From contig CALNAK010000022.1 of assembly GCA_937874185.1 (NCBI GenBank), forward strand, positions 434,001 to 498,000: DNA of 64,000 bases, in the 5' to 3' direction. Under the pieces are notes generated by a model, which saw nothing but the letters and a program-made list of their open reading frames with translations, had not been told where the DNA came from and did not search any database. Below are positions 36,053 through 44,755 of this stretch, in pieces. The translations under genes and the position numbers were made by a program. The first letter of the stretch is position 1. Every line of letters begins with the position of its first letter. This stretch comes from an uncultured Lactobacillus sp. (GTDB lineage Bacteria > Bacillota > Bacilli > Lactobacillales > Lactobacillaceae).

Positions 36053-37975
36053 GTGGGTATAATTCATGAATTACCAGTCGAACTTAGTAACCAGATTGCT
36101 GCTGGTGAGGTTATTGAACGCCCCGCATCAGTTGTAAAAGAGCTGGTTGAAAATTCCATCGACGCAAAAGCAACACAGATTTTGATTACAGTTCAAGAGG
36201 CTGGAATCAAATCAATTGAGGTAAACGACAACGGAAAGGGAATTTCAGCAGATGATGTTGAGGTTGCCTTTTTGCCGCATACAACTAGTAAAATTTCGAC
36301 TGATCGAGATTTGTTCAACGTCAAAACTTTGGGATTCCGTGGTGAGGCTTTAGCAAGTATCGCTTCTGTTTCTAAGTTGACGATGTTGACGAGTACCGAT
36401 GGTAAATCAGCTGTGAAAGCTAATTTTTCCGGTAATGAGTTGATCAAGAAGGAAACTTTTGCCCGTTCAAAAGGAACAACAATAACGGTTGAAGATTTGT
36501 TCTTCAATACACCAGCTCGGTTGAAATATGTTAAGTCACTTCATACTGAACTGAACAAAATCGTTGATATCGTTGATCGTTTGGCTATGGGATATCCAGA
36601 GATTTCCTTCCGTTTGATTCACGAAGGTAAAGACTTAGTTTGGACGTCTGGTAACGATAATTTGCAACAGACAATTGCTGGGATTTATGGCCGTACGATT
36701 GCTAGTCATATGTTTGAATTTGAAAACTCTGATCCTGATTATGAGATCAAAGGATTCTTCTCCAAACCAGATACGACACGATCAAATCGATCATATATCT
36801 CGCTGATTTTGAATGGACGTTACATCAAGAATTTCCAATTATCAAATGCGGTAATTCGTGGTTACGGTTCAAAATTAATGGTCGCCAGATATCCGATTGC
36901 AGTTATTGATATCAAGATGGATCCTAGTTTGGTGGACATTAACGTGCATCCAACTAAGCAAGAAGTTCGATTGTCGAATGAAGGTCACATTGCCGACCTA
37001 ATCAGTGAAGGAATTAAAGAACGGATTTCTCAACAGAATTTGATTCCTGATGCGGTTAAGAATCTTGGCAAAAAGAATCCGATAAATAAAGTTGATACGT
37101 ATAAGCCGGAACAAATTAGCTTTAACGATGTCGCTACAATGGATAAAATCAGTGAACCATTGAGTACACCAACCAAGCATGTTGATCCAGCCGTTGAAGT
37201 GCAGAATTCAGAACGTGTTGAAACTCCGATGACAGGGATGCCAATCTTTAAAGATCCGATACATTTGAAGTCTTGGGATGACCGTCTGAAACAAGAGACT
37301 CAAAAAAAGGTCAGTGTTGTCGAATCAACTGATAACGAAGCAGCAGTTGAGCCAGAGCCTAAGTCAGACTTTCCAGATTTACGTTACATCGGTCAGATTC
37401 ATGGAACTTATTTAGTTGCCGAAAGCGAAGATGGATTTTATTTAATCGATCAACATGCGGCACAAGAACGGGTTAATTATGAATATTATCGAAAAGAAAT
37501 CGGTAAAGTTTCCAATGATCAACAAAAGTTGTTAGTCCCAATTGTCTTAGATTATCCAAATTCTGAAAGTATTCTAATCAAAGAAAAGAAGCCAGTCCTA
37601 GAAAGTATTGGCTTATATCTTGATGATTTTGGTCAAAACAGTTTTGTCGTTAATACCCATCCAACTTGGTTTGTGGAAGGACAAGAAGAGTCGACTATCA
37701 AAGAAATGGTTGACTATGTTCTAAATGATTCTAAAATCAGTGTAGCGAGTTTCCGTGAAAAGAACGCCATTATGATGAGTTGTAAACGAGCTATTAAGGC
37801 TAATCATCATATTGATAGTCGGGAAGCAACACAACTATTGAAGAATTTGGCACAAGCTGAGAATCCTTATAATTGTCCCCATGGACGTCCAGTTCTGGTA
37901 GAATTTAGCAACAAAGATCTCGAGAAAATGTTCAAGAGAATTCAAGATCCACATGACACAAGAGAGAGTGAATAA
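36053..37975 (+). CDS. mutL: DNA mismatch repair protein MutL
   Basis: GHKL ATPase of mismatch repair. Motifs: ELVENSIDAKA, DNGKGI, GFRGEALASI in the N-terminal half. The C-terminal endonuclease motif DQHAAQERVNYE is complete, so this is a nicking MutL as in Bacillus, along with SCKRAIKANHHI and CPHGRPVLVEF. The GTG at 36053 gives the standard MGIIHELP start with aaggtgg 5-6 nt upstream; a GTG at 36044 lies within that ribosome site. The protein is about 640 aa. Confidence 0.97.
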   Translation: MGIIHELPVELSNQIAAGEVIERPASVVKELVENSIDAKATQILITVQEAGIKSIEVNDNGKGISADDVEVAFLPHTTSKISTDRDLFNVKTLGFRGEALASIASVSKLTMLTSTDGKSAVKANFSGNELIKKETFARSKGTTITVEDLFFNTPARLKYVKSLHTELNKIVDIVDRLAMGYPEISFRLIHEGKDLVWTSGNDNLQQTIAGIYGRTIASHMFEFENSDPDYEIKGFFSKPDTTRSNRSYISLILNGRYIKNFQLSNAVIRGYGSKLMVARYPIAVIDIKMDPSLVDINVHPTKQEVRLSNEGHIADLISEGIKERISQQNLIPDAVKNLGKKNPINKVDTYKPEQISFNDVATMDKISEPLSTPTKHVDPAVEVQNSERVETPMTGMPIFKDPIHLKSWDDRLKQETQKKVSVVESTDNEAAVEPEPKSDFPDLRYIGQIHGTYLVAESEDGFYLIDQHAAQERVNYEYYRKEIGKVSNDQQKLLVPIVLDYPNSESILIKEKKPVLESIGLYLDDFGQNSFVVNTHPTWFVEGQEESTIKEMVDYVLNDSKISVASFREKNAIMMSCKRAIKANHHIDSREATQLLKNLAQAENPYNCPHGRPVLVEFSNKDLEKMFKRIQDPHDTRESE

Positions 37976-37977
37976 GC

Positions 37978-38568
37978 ATGTTTGAATATTTAAATGGATT
38001 AATTTCGATTGTTACCCCTTCATATATCGTCGTGGATGTTGCCGGCGTTGGTTACAAAGTACAAGTTGCCAACCCATATCGCTATGAAGAGAACCAAGAA
38101 ACTAGAGTTTACGTAGAACAAGTCGTCCGCGATAACGAGCAGTCACTTTACGGATTCTATGATCAAAATGAGAAGAACATCTTCCTTCATTTAATTAGCG
38201 TTTCCGGAATCGGACCCAAGAGTGCTTTGGCAATTTTGGCTGGACAAGACTTGCAAGGTTTGATTCACGCGATTGAGAATGATGATGTAAAATATTTAAC
38301 TAAGTTCCCTAAAATTGGTCGTAAGACTGCTCAACAAATTGTCTTGGATCTTTCAGGTAAATTTACCGCTGAAGGTCAAATGACATTGGGTGAAACACCA
38401 GTTGCCTTTAGTGGGGTTAGCCAAGAATTCGAAGATGGGCTTGCCGCACTTGAGTCATTGGGATACTCACCTAAAGAAATCAGTCGTGTTAAAACTAGTC
38501 TTGAAAAAGAAAATCTAAAGAGTGCCGACGAATACTTACGTGCCGGTTTGAAATTACTAAGTAAATAA
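37978..38568 (+). CDS. ruvA: Holliday junction helicase subunit RuvA
   Basis: Binds four-way junctions and loads RuvB. The 196-aa protein has an N-terminal OB fold (MFEYLNGLISIVTPSYIVVDVAGVGYKV), two helix-hairpin-helix motifs (SGIGPKSALAIL and PKIGRKTAQQIV) and the RuvB-binding C-terminal domain (GLAALESLGYSPKEI). It begins two bases after mutL, so mutS-mutL-ruvA-ruvB form one unit. Confidence 0.97.
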   Translation: MFEYLNGLISIVTPSYIVVDVAGVGYKVQVANPYRYEENQETRVYVEQVVRDNEQSLYGFYDQNEKNIFLHLISVSGIGPKSALAILAGQDLQGLIHAIENDDVKYLTKFPKIGRKTAQQIVLDLSGKFTAEGQMTLGETPVAFSGVSQEFEDGLAALESLGYSPKEISRVKTSLEKENLKSADEYLRAGLKLLSK

Positions 38569-38576
38569 AGAAGGGA

Positions 38577-39614
38577 GTGGTAAAAATCGCAGATAATGAA
38601 AATGATAACGACCGTCTAACTGATGCCGATTCTTTAGATGACATTGAAGACGTTGTTGAACAAACACTTCGTCCCCAAAGTTTTGATCAATATCTTGGTC
38701 AAGAAAAAGCTAAGAAAGAATTAGACGTTTATATCAAAGCTGCTAAACAACGCCAACAAACCTTAGACCATGTTTTACTATATGGACCTCCAGGGCTTGG
38801 TAAAACAACTTTAGCTATGATCATTGCTAAAGAAATGGGCGTTAATATTCATACGACCACAGGTCCTTCAATTGAAAAATCCGGTGATTTGGTTGCCGTT
38901 TTAGATGAACTAGAACCCGGCGATGTATTGTTTATTGACGAAATCCACCGACTTCCTCGAGCAATTGAAGAAGTACTTTATTCAGCAATGGAAGATTTCT
39001 ACATTGATATTATTGTTGGACAAGGTAGTGAATCACGTTCATTGCATCATCAATTAGTACCTTATACTTTGATAGGTGCAACAACCGCTGCTGGTAAATT
39101 ATCAGCTCCTTTACGAGATCGTTTTGGTATTGTCGAAAGAATGGAGTATTATACAATCGAAGAATTAGCTAAGATTGTTTTCCGTTCCGCTAGTGTTTTG
39201 AATATCAACGTTGACGAAGAAGGTGCTCATGAAATTGCACGTCGTTCACGAGGAACACCTAGAATTGCCAACCGTTTGTTAAAACGAGTTCGTGATTTTG
39301 CACAAGTTGCCAATAAAGATACGATTGATTACAAGATGTCCAAGTCAGCTTTGAACCAATTACAAGTTGACGACGCCGGACTTGATCACTTGGATAGACG
39401 AATCTTGATGATGATCATCGAGTTATATAGTGGTGGTCCAGTTGGTCTAAAAGTCATCGCCGCAAATATCGGTGAGGATCAAGAAACAATTGAAGAAGTT
39501 TACGAGCCATATCTAATGCAAATGGGATTCCTTAAAAGAACTGCTAAGGGACGCATGGTAACAAGAAAAGGCTACGAACATATGGGAGTAGCTTACCCAG
39601 AAAAGAACGAGTAA
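38577..39614 (+). CDS. ruvB: Holliday junction helicase subunit RuvB (unusual start)
   Basis: AAA+ motor that drives branch migration with RuvA. It has Walker A GPPGLGKTT, LFIDEIHRLPR, the arginine-finger region GATTAAGKLSAPLRDRFG and a C-terminal winged helix. The only canonical in-frame start is GTG at 38577, but it lies within the ribosome-site-like aagggagtgg (38571-38580). The codon at ideal spacing is ATC at 38586, where the family's usual Met-Ala-Asp start would begin. The real start may therefore be AUC; I list the longer GTG form. Confidence 0.93.
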   Translation: MVKIADNENDNDRLTDADSLDDIEDVVEQTLRPQSFDQYLGQEKAKKELDVYIKAAKQRQQTLDHVLLYGPPGLGKTTLAMIIAKEMGVNIHTTTGPSIEKSGDLVAVLDELEPGDVLFIDEIHRLPRAIEEVLYSAMEDFYIDIIVGQGSESRSLHHQLVPYTLIGATTAAGKLSAPLRDRFGIVERMEYYTIEELAKIVFRSASVLNINVDEEGAHEIARRSRGTPRIANRLLKRVRDFAQVANKDTIDYKMSKSALNQLQVDDAGLDHLDRRILMMIIELYSGGPVGLKVIAANIGEDQETIEEVYEPYLMQMGFLKRTAKGRMVTRKGYEHMGVAYPEKNE

Positions 39615-39632
39615 AGAGATTTACTCGTTTTG
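39606..39632 (+). terminator. hairpin at the end of ruvB
   Basis: The perfect stem aacgagtaaa/tttactcgtt includes the ruvB stop; only a short T-tract follows, so it is a weak terminator. Confidence 0.55.
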
Positions 39633-39633
39633 T

Positions 39634-39799
39634 CGTTCCGCCTTCCACAAAAATCGAAATTTGGCTGGAACGTAGTGGGCGCGACTTGGAGCCGATTGGC
39701 TGTGCCAATAGTCTTCAAGCTCGGCCTTTTTCTAACCTGACTTCGTCAGCTAAGAAAAATTTCACTACTGAGCCAATTTCAATTTTTGTTCCAGGCTAG
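39634..39799 (-). repeat. family A branched palindromic repeat, copy A4
   Basis: Arms caaaaatcgaaatttggct and agccaatttcaatttttg pair with few mismatches. It contains the ctgacttcgtcagct hairpin and the gattggctgtgccaat stem. It is closest to A1 and A6, in reverse orientation, and faces A5. Confidence 0.87.
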
Positions 39800-39892
39800 T
39801 GTCTGCTTTTTTGAAGATAGTATAATTTTTAAATTAATAAAGAGTGGACATAAATTAATAGCTTTATATCAAAAATAACCACTATCAAGTCG

Positions 39893-40047
39893 GTAGCGGA
39901 GCAATTCGAGGTCTCAGCCATGAAATTATTCTTAGCTGGCAGGGCTTGCCAGGTTAGAATAAGGCCGAGTTTTGAAACAATTTTTGAACTTTAAAATTGG
40001 TTTAAAATCGTGCCCATGGCGTTCCAGACCTCGTAATTGCGCAGCGG
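39893..40047 (+). repeat. family A branched palindromic repeat, copy A5
   Basis: Arms caattcgaggtct and agacctcgtaattg pair apart from one irregular base. The interior is close to A2. It lies just before the queA ribosome site and, with A4, forms an inverted pair about 95 bp apart. Nothing else is seen in the ruvB-queA gap. Confidence 0.87.
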
Positions 40048-40085
40048 ACGACGGAAATAAAAACCAAACAAAGGAGATTTATTAT

Positions 40086-41120
40086 ATGTCATTATCAACA
40101 GAAGATTTTGATTACGACTTGCCTGAAGAACTTATTGCACAAACTCCAATCAAGAATCGTGATCAATCAAGACTTTTAGTTTTGGACCACGAAACTGGGG
40201 AATATACTGATAAACATTTCTATGACATTTTGGATTACTTAAATCCTGGGGATGCATTAGTTATGAATAACTCACGTGTTCTACCAGCTCGTTTGTACGG
40301 ATCAAAAAAAGATAGCAATGGTCATGAAGAAGTGTTATTACTTAACAACATCGAAGGCGACAAGTGGGAAGTTTTAATGAAACCTGCTAAACGTGCCAAG
40401 GTTGGTACTAAGGTTGAATTCGGTGACGGTAAGCTTGAAGCTGAAGTCGTTGAAGATTTGGAACATGGTGGGAAGATAATCGAATTCCACTATCAAGGTA
40501 TTTTCATGGAGATTCTTGAACAATTAGGTGAAATGCCACTTCCTCCATATATCAAGGAAAAGCTTGATGACCCTGACCGTTATCAAACTGTTTATGCCAA
40601 AGAAAATGGTTCAGCCGCTGCTCCAACTGCTGGTCTTCACTGGACTAAGGAATTACTTCAAAAAGTTGAAGATAAAGGTGTTAAACTAGTTTATTTAACA
40701 CTTCATGTTGGCTTGGGTACTTTTAGACCTGTCACAGAAACTGATGTTGATAAGCATGTAATGCATTCAGAATTCTATCGTTTGGATGAGGACTCAGCTA
40801 AAACTTTGAATGAAGTTAAGAAAAATGGTGGTAAGATTGTTGCCACAGGTACAACCTCAATCAGAACTTTGGAAACTATTGGAACTAAGTTCAATGGTGA
40901 GATTAAAGCTGATAGCGGTTGGACTGATATTTTTATTAAACCAGGTTACGAATGGAAAGTTGTTGACGAATTTATCACTAATTTCCATTTGCCAAAATCA
41001 ACTCTAGTCATGTTAGTTGCTGCATTTACTGGAAGAGAAAATATTTTGAACGCTTACCAACACGCTGTTGAAGAGAAGTATCGTTTCTTCAGTTTTGGTG
41101 ATGCCATGTTCATTAAGTAG
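40086..41120 (+). CDS. queA: S-adenosylmethionine:tRNA ribosyltransferase-isomerase
   Basis: Adds the cyclopentendiol ring in queuosine biosynthesis by transferring the ribosyl part of SAM to preQ1-tRNA. It is 344 aa and complete, with DYDLPEELIAQTP at the start and SGR..LHVGLGTFRPV and TTSIRTLE motifs typical of QueA. The frame extends upstream into repeat A5, but the ribosome site aaaggaga (about 40070-40077) and the family start fix the ATG at 40086. tgt follows directly. Confidence 0.96.
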   Translation: MSLSTEDFDYDLPEELIAQTPIKNRDQSRLLVLDHETGEYTDKHFYDILDYLNPGDALVMNNSRVLPARLYGSKKDSNGHEEVLLLNNIEGDKWEVLMKPAKRAKVGTKVEFGDGKLEAEVVEDLEHGGKIIEFHYQGIFMEILEQLGEMPLPPYIKEKLDDPDRYQTVYAKENGSAAAPTAGLHWTKELLQKVEDKGVKLVYLTLHVGLGTFRPVTETDVDKHVMHSEFYRLDEDSAKTLNEVKKNGGKIVATGTTSIRTLETIGTKFNGEIKADSGWTDIFIKPGYEWKVVDEFITNFHLPKSTLVMLVAAFTGRENILNAYQHAVEEKYRFFSFGDAMFIK

Positions 41121-41129
41121 AGGGAATAT

Positions 41130-42272
41130 ATGGAACCAGCTGTAAAATATACATTACTAAAAAAGGAAAAACATACTGGTGCACGTCTAGGTTTATTGGA
41201 AACTCCACACGGAACGTTTGAAACTCCAATGTTCATGCCAGTTGGAACGGAAGCATCTGTTAAAAATATGGCACCTGAGGATCTTGAAAAAATTGGTGCT
41301 TCAATTATTTTGGCTAATACTTATCATCTTTGGTTACGACCAGGAGAAGATATCGTTAAAGAAGCCGGCGGATTGCACAAATTCATGAACTGGGATAAGG
41401 GTATTTTGACTGATTCCGGTGGTTTCCAAGTATTCTCATTGGCTAATACACGTGATATTACTGAAGCTGGAGTTCATTTTAAGAATCATATCAATGGTCG
41501 TCGTGAATTCCTTTCACCAGAAAAAGCTATCAAGATTGAAAATTATCTTGGTCCCGATATCATGATGAGTTTGGATGAATGTCCTCCATTCTTTGAAAGT
41601 TATGATTACATCAAAAAGTCAGTTGCCAGAACAAGTCGTTGGGCCGAACGTGGTTTGGAAGCTCACCGTAATCCTGATTGGCAAGCACTCTTTGGAATTG
41701 TTCAAGGTGCTGGTTTTGAAGACTTACGTAAACAAAGTGCAAAAGACTTAGTAAGTATGGATTTCCCTGGTTATTCAATCGGTGGTCTATCTGTTGGTGA
41801 GTCAAAGAGCGAGATGAATCGTGTGCTTGATTTCACAGCTCCAATGTTGCCAGAAAACAAGCCTAGATACTTGATGGGAGTAGGAACAGCTGATTCATTA
41901 ATTGACGGAGTTATCCGTGGAATTGATATGTTTGACTGTGTTCTTCCAACAAGAATTGCTAGAAATGGTACATGTATGACAACTCATGGTAGATTAGTTG
42001 TTAAGAATGCTAAATATGCACGTGACTTTGGACCAATTGATGAAGATTGTGATTGCTACGTATGTCGCAACTATTCTCGTGCATATATTCGTCACTTGAT
42101 CAATGCTAACGAGTTGTTCGGAACACATTTGACTAGTTATCATAACCTTTACTTCTTGTTGAACTTGATGAAGGGTGTACGTCAGGCTATTCGTGATGAC
42201 AATTTACTAGAATTCAGAGAACATGTTTTTGAAGACTATGGATTTAATAAAGAAAATGCAAAGAAATTTTAG
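41130..42272 (+). CDS. tgt: tRNA-guanine transglycosylase
   Basis: Exchanges guanine-34 for preQ1 in queuosine tRNAs. The 380-aa protein has ANTYHLWLRPG, the catalytic DSGGFQVFSL, LPENKPRYLMGVGT and the zinc site CDCYVCRNYSRAYIRHL. The first step before QueA in the pathway, it lies nine bases after queA. yajC follows after an 80-90 bp gap, as in many Firmicutes. Confidence 0.97.
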   Translation: MEPAVKYTLLKKEKHTGARLGLLETPHGTFETPMFMPVGTEASVKNMAPEDLEKIGASIILANTYHLWLRPGEDIVKEAGGLHKFMNWDKGILTDSGGFQVFSLANTRDITEAGVHFKNHINGRREFLSPEKAIKIENYLGPDIMMSLDECPPFFESYDYIKKSVARTSRWAERGLEAHRNPDWQALFGIVQGAGFEDLRKQSAKDLVSMDFPGYSIGGLSVGESKSEMNRVLDFTAPMLPENKPRYLMGVGTADSLIDGVIRGIDMFDCVLPTRIARNGTCMTTHGRLVVKNAKYARDFGPIDEDCDCYVCRNYSRAYIRHLINANELFGTHLTSYHNLYFLLNLMKGVRQAIRDDNLLEFREHVFEDYGFNKENAKKF

Positions 42273-42362
42273 AAGATTTTGATAAGATAAACCTTCTGGT
42301 ATGGAAACAAAACGATATTTTTGTTACTCTATACTTATGCAAATTATTAAGAGGTGGAAAAT

Positions 42363-42866
42363 TTGAATATTCTTACATTAGGCGCTGCCGCTGGTGGCTC
42401 AATGGGACTTATGATTTTCGTTGTTATTATGTTTGTTGGTATGTACTTTATTTCTATTCGTCCACAAAAGAAACAACAACAAAAACGTAAAGAAATGCTT
42501 AGCGAAATGCAAAAGGGTGACAAGGTTGTTACTCTTGGTGGTATCAAAGGTGTAGTTTCATCAATTAACCGTGACAACAAAGAAGTTGTTGTTGACTGTG
42601 ATGGAATTTACTTAACATTTGATTTGAACTTCATCCGTCGTACAACTCCTGCTGCTGATGCTAAAACAGAAGAAGCTAAGACAACTGATACAAAGGCTGT
42701 TGAAGCAGATACAAAAGCTGACTCAAAAGAAGACGCTCCTAAATCTGATGACACAACTAAAGAAACAGAAACTAAGGCAGAACCAAAGGTTGAAGAACCA
42801 AAAGCTGCAGCTGACGTTAAAGATGCAGAACCTGCTAAAGATGATACAAAAGACGAAACAAAGTAA
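42363..42866 (+). CDS. yajC: preprotein translocase subunit YajC, with long charged tail
   Basis: Accessory subunit associated with SecDF/SecYEG. One transmembrane segment (about 14-33) is followed by the family motif ISIRPQKKQQQKRKEML and a conserved GDKVVTLGGIKG domain. Beyond about residue 100 it carries some 65-70 residues of Lys/Glu/Asp/Thr/Ala-rich low-complexity sequence, which is long for YajC. The start is TTG at 42363, 5-6 nt after gaggtgg; the GTG at 42354 lies inside that ribosome site. Confidence 0.93.
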   Translation: MNILTLGAAAGGSMGLMIFVVIMFVGMYFISIRPQKKQQQKRKEMLSEMQKGDKVVTLGGIKGVVSSINRDNKEVVVDCDGIYLTFDLNFIRRTTPAADAKTEEAKTTDTKAVEADTKADSKEDAPKSDDTTKETETKAEPKVEEPKAAADVKDAEPAKDDTKDETK

Positions 42867-42883
42867 TACTTATTTAATAAAAT

Positions 42884-42915
42884 GATTGAGCCTTTTTGGG
42901 TTTCAATCTTTTTTT
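42884..42915 (+). terminator. terminator after yajC
   Basis: The stem gattgagcc/ggtttcaatc with a small bulge is followed by seven T's; it ends the queA-tgt-yajC unit. Confidence 0.8.
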
Positions 42916-43030
42916 ATGGCCTTTTTGCTATATAACCCTTGCCTTAAAGTAGGGTCTAAGGTTTATATTTTAAAAGTAGAAATTATATTAAATATTATTA
43001 AATCCAAGCAAGAATAAACTAACGAAACTA

Positions 43031-43187
43031 GTCTGGAGCAAAATTGAAATTGGCTAAGTGGTGAAATTTTTCTTAGCTGACGAAGTCAGGTTAGAAAAAG
43101 GGCGAGCTTGAAGACTATTGGCAAAGCCAATCGGCTCCAAGTCGGCCCACCACGTTCCAGCCAAATTTCAATTTTTGCGGAAGACGG
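43031..43187 (+). repeat. family A branched palindromic repeat, copy A6
   Basis: Forward copy with arms caaaattgaaattggct/agccaaatttcaattttt. Inner stems are ttagctgacgaagtcaggtta and gactattggcaaagccaatcggc, plus a junction stem gtgg/ccac, giving a branched fold. It lies between the yajC terminator and zwf. Confidence 0.88.
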
Positions 43188-43300
43188 CAACATACCACCA
43201 ATAACAACTAAAAGTATTTTAATAAGTCAATAATGAAGAAGTTTAATAATTCATGTTGTAAAATAGAAAGTATATGATGCTTTCAAAGGAGTTTGAGAAA

Positions 43301-44740
43301 ATGGCTACAGAAAAATCAGCAATTTTTATTATATTCGGGGGTTCAGGGGATCTAGCTCATCGTAAGCTTTATCCTTCGTTGTTCCGTCTTTATAAATCAG
43401 GTATTTTAAAGAACCATTTTGCCGTTATCGGTACAGCACGTCGTCCTTGGAGTGATGACTATTTCCGTGAAACTGTCATTACTTCTTTGAAGGATTACTT
43501 TGATGATGACGAAACAATTATGGAAGAGTTCTCAAAACATTTCTTCTACCAATCACACGATGTTAATGATTCAGAACATTACATTGCACTAAAGAATTTA
43601 GCTGCTAAACTGGATGATCAATTTGAAGCAGGCCATAATAGAGTTTATTACATGGCCATTGCTCCTAGATTCTTCGGTACAGTTGCAGAACATTTGAATT
43701 CTGAAGGTTTGAAGACAAAAGATGGTTATAACCGTTTAGTTATCGAAAAGCCATTCGGTCGTGATTTAGATTCTGCCTGCGAATTAAATGGCAATATTGC
43801 CAAGGCGTTTCCAGAGGATGATATTTATCGTATCGACCATTATCTTGGTAAGGAAATGATTCAAGATATTCCACATATTCGTTCAAATAACGATAAGTTT
43901 GAGGAAGCTTTGAATAATAAATATGTGTCAAATATTCAAGTAACATTAGCTGAATCACTTGGTGTTGAGGACCGTGGTGGTTACTACGAAACTTCTGGTG
44001 TTTTACGTGATATGGTTCAAAATCACATCATGCAAATTATCGGTACGATTGCTAGTGATAATCCAGAATCTGATGATGCTAAACTTATTCACCAAAACAA
44101 ATCTGATTTGTTCTCTAGCTTGAAGGAATTGGCTCCTGATGAAGTTGATAGTAACTTTATTCGTGGTCAATATGACACTGACAAACTTGGTGACGCCAAA
44201 GCTTATCGTCAAGAAGATAATGTTGCGGAAGATTCAAATATTGAAACATTCGTTGCTGGTAAAATTGAATTCAATACTAAACGTTGGAGTGGCGTGCCAT
44301 TCTATGTTCGTTCAGGTAAGAGACTTCAAGAGAAATCATCAAGAATTGATATTGTCTTTAACGAAAAAGTTGAAGAACTTGGTATCAGACCTAATACCGT
44401 TGTCACTTTGTTGATTGAAAAAGAAGACGGCAATAGTATTTTGATTAACGGTATCAACTATAAAGATGCTGGACAAGACTTCATTAAGTTCCCTGAAGAA
44501 GCTAAATTCGACAAGGCTCGTGAAGCTTATGAGAGTTTGATTATTGATATTCTTTCTGGTAATCGTGTTCACTTCACATTGTGGGATGAATTAAGAAGTA
44601 CTTGGAAGTATATTGATACAATTAGAGAAAGTTGGGATGCACAACAACCTGATTTTCCAAATTATTTGAGTGGATCAATGGGTCCGGATGCTGCTGAAAT
44701 GTTACTAGAACGTAATGGTCATTCTTGGATCTGGGATTAA
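43301..44740 (+). CDS. zwf: glucose-6-phosphate 1-dehydrogenase
   Basis: First enzyme of the oxidative pentose phosphate pathway, making NADPH. The 479-aa protein has FGGSGDLAHRKLYPSLF (NADP-binding) near the N terminus and the active-site RIDHYLGKEMIQD. The frame opens at ATG 43274, but aaaggag (43285-43291) directs the start to the ATG at 43301 with 9-nt spacing. It is followed closely by dinB, an order found in other lactobacilli. Confidence 0.96.
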   Translation: MATEKSAIFIIFGGSGDLAHRKLYPSLFRLYKSGILKNHFAVIGTARRPWSDDYFRETVITSLKDYFDDDETIMEEFSKHFFYQSHDVNDSEHYIALKNLAAKLDDQFEAGHNRVYYMAIAPRFFGTVAEHLNSEGLKTKDGYNRLVIEKPFGRDLDSACELNGNIAKAFPEDDIYRIDHYLGKEMIQDIPHIRSNNDKFEEALNNKYVSNIQVTLAESLGVEDRGGYYETSGVLRDMVQNHIMQIIGTIASDNPESDDAKLIHQNKSDLFSSLKELAPDEVDSNFIRGQYDTDKLGDAKAYRQEDNVAEDSNIETFVAGKIEFNTKRWSGVPFYVRSGKRLQEKSSRIDIVFNEKVEELGIRPNTVVTLLIEKEDGNSILINGINYKDAGQDFIKFPEEAKFDKAREAYESLIIDILSGNRVHFTLWDELRSTWKYIDTIRESWDAQQPDFPNYLSGSMGPDAAEMLLERNGHSWIWD

Positions 44741-44755
44741 AGGCGGTGTTGTTTC

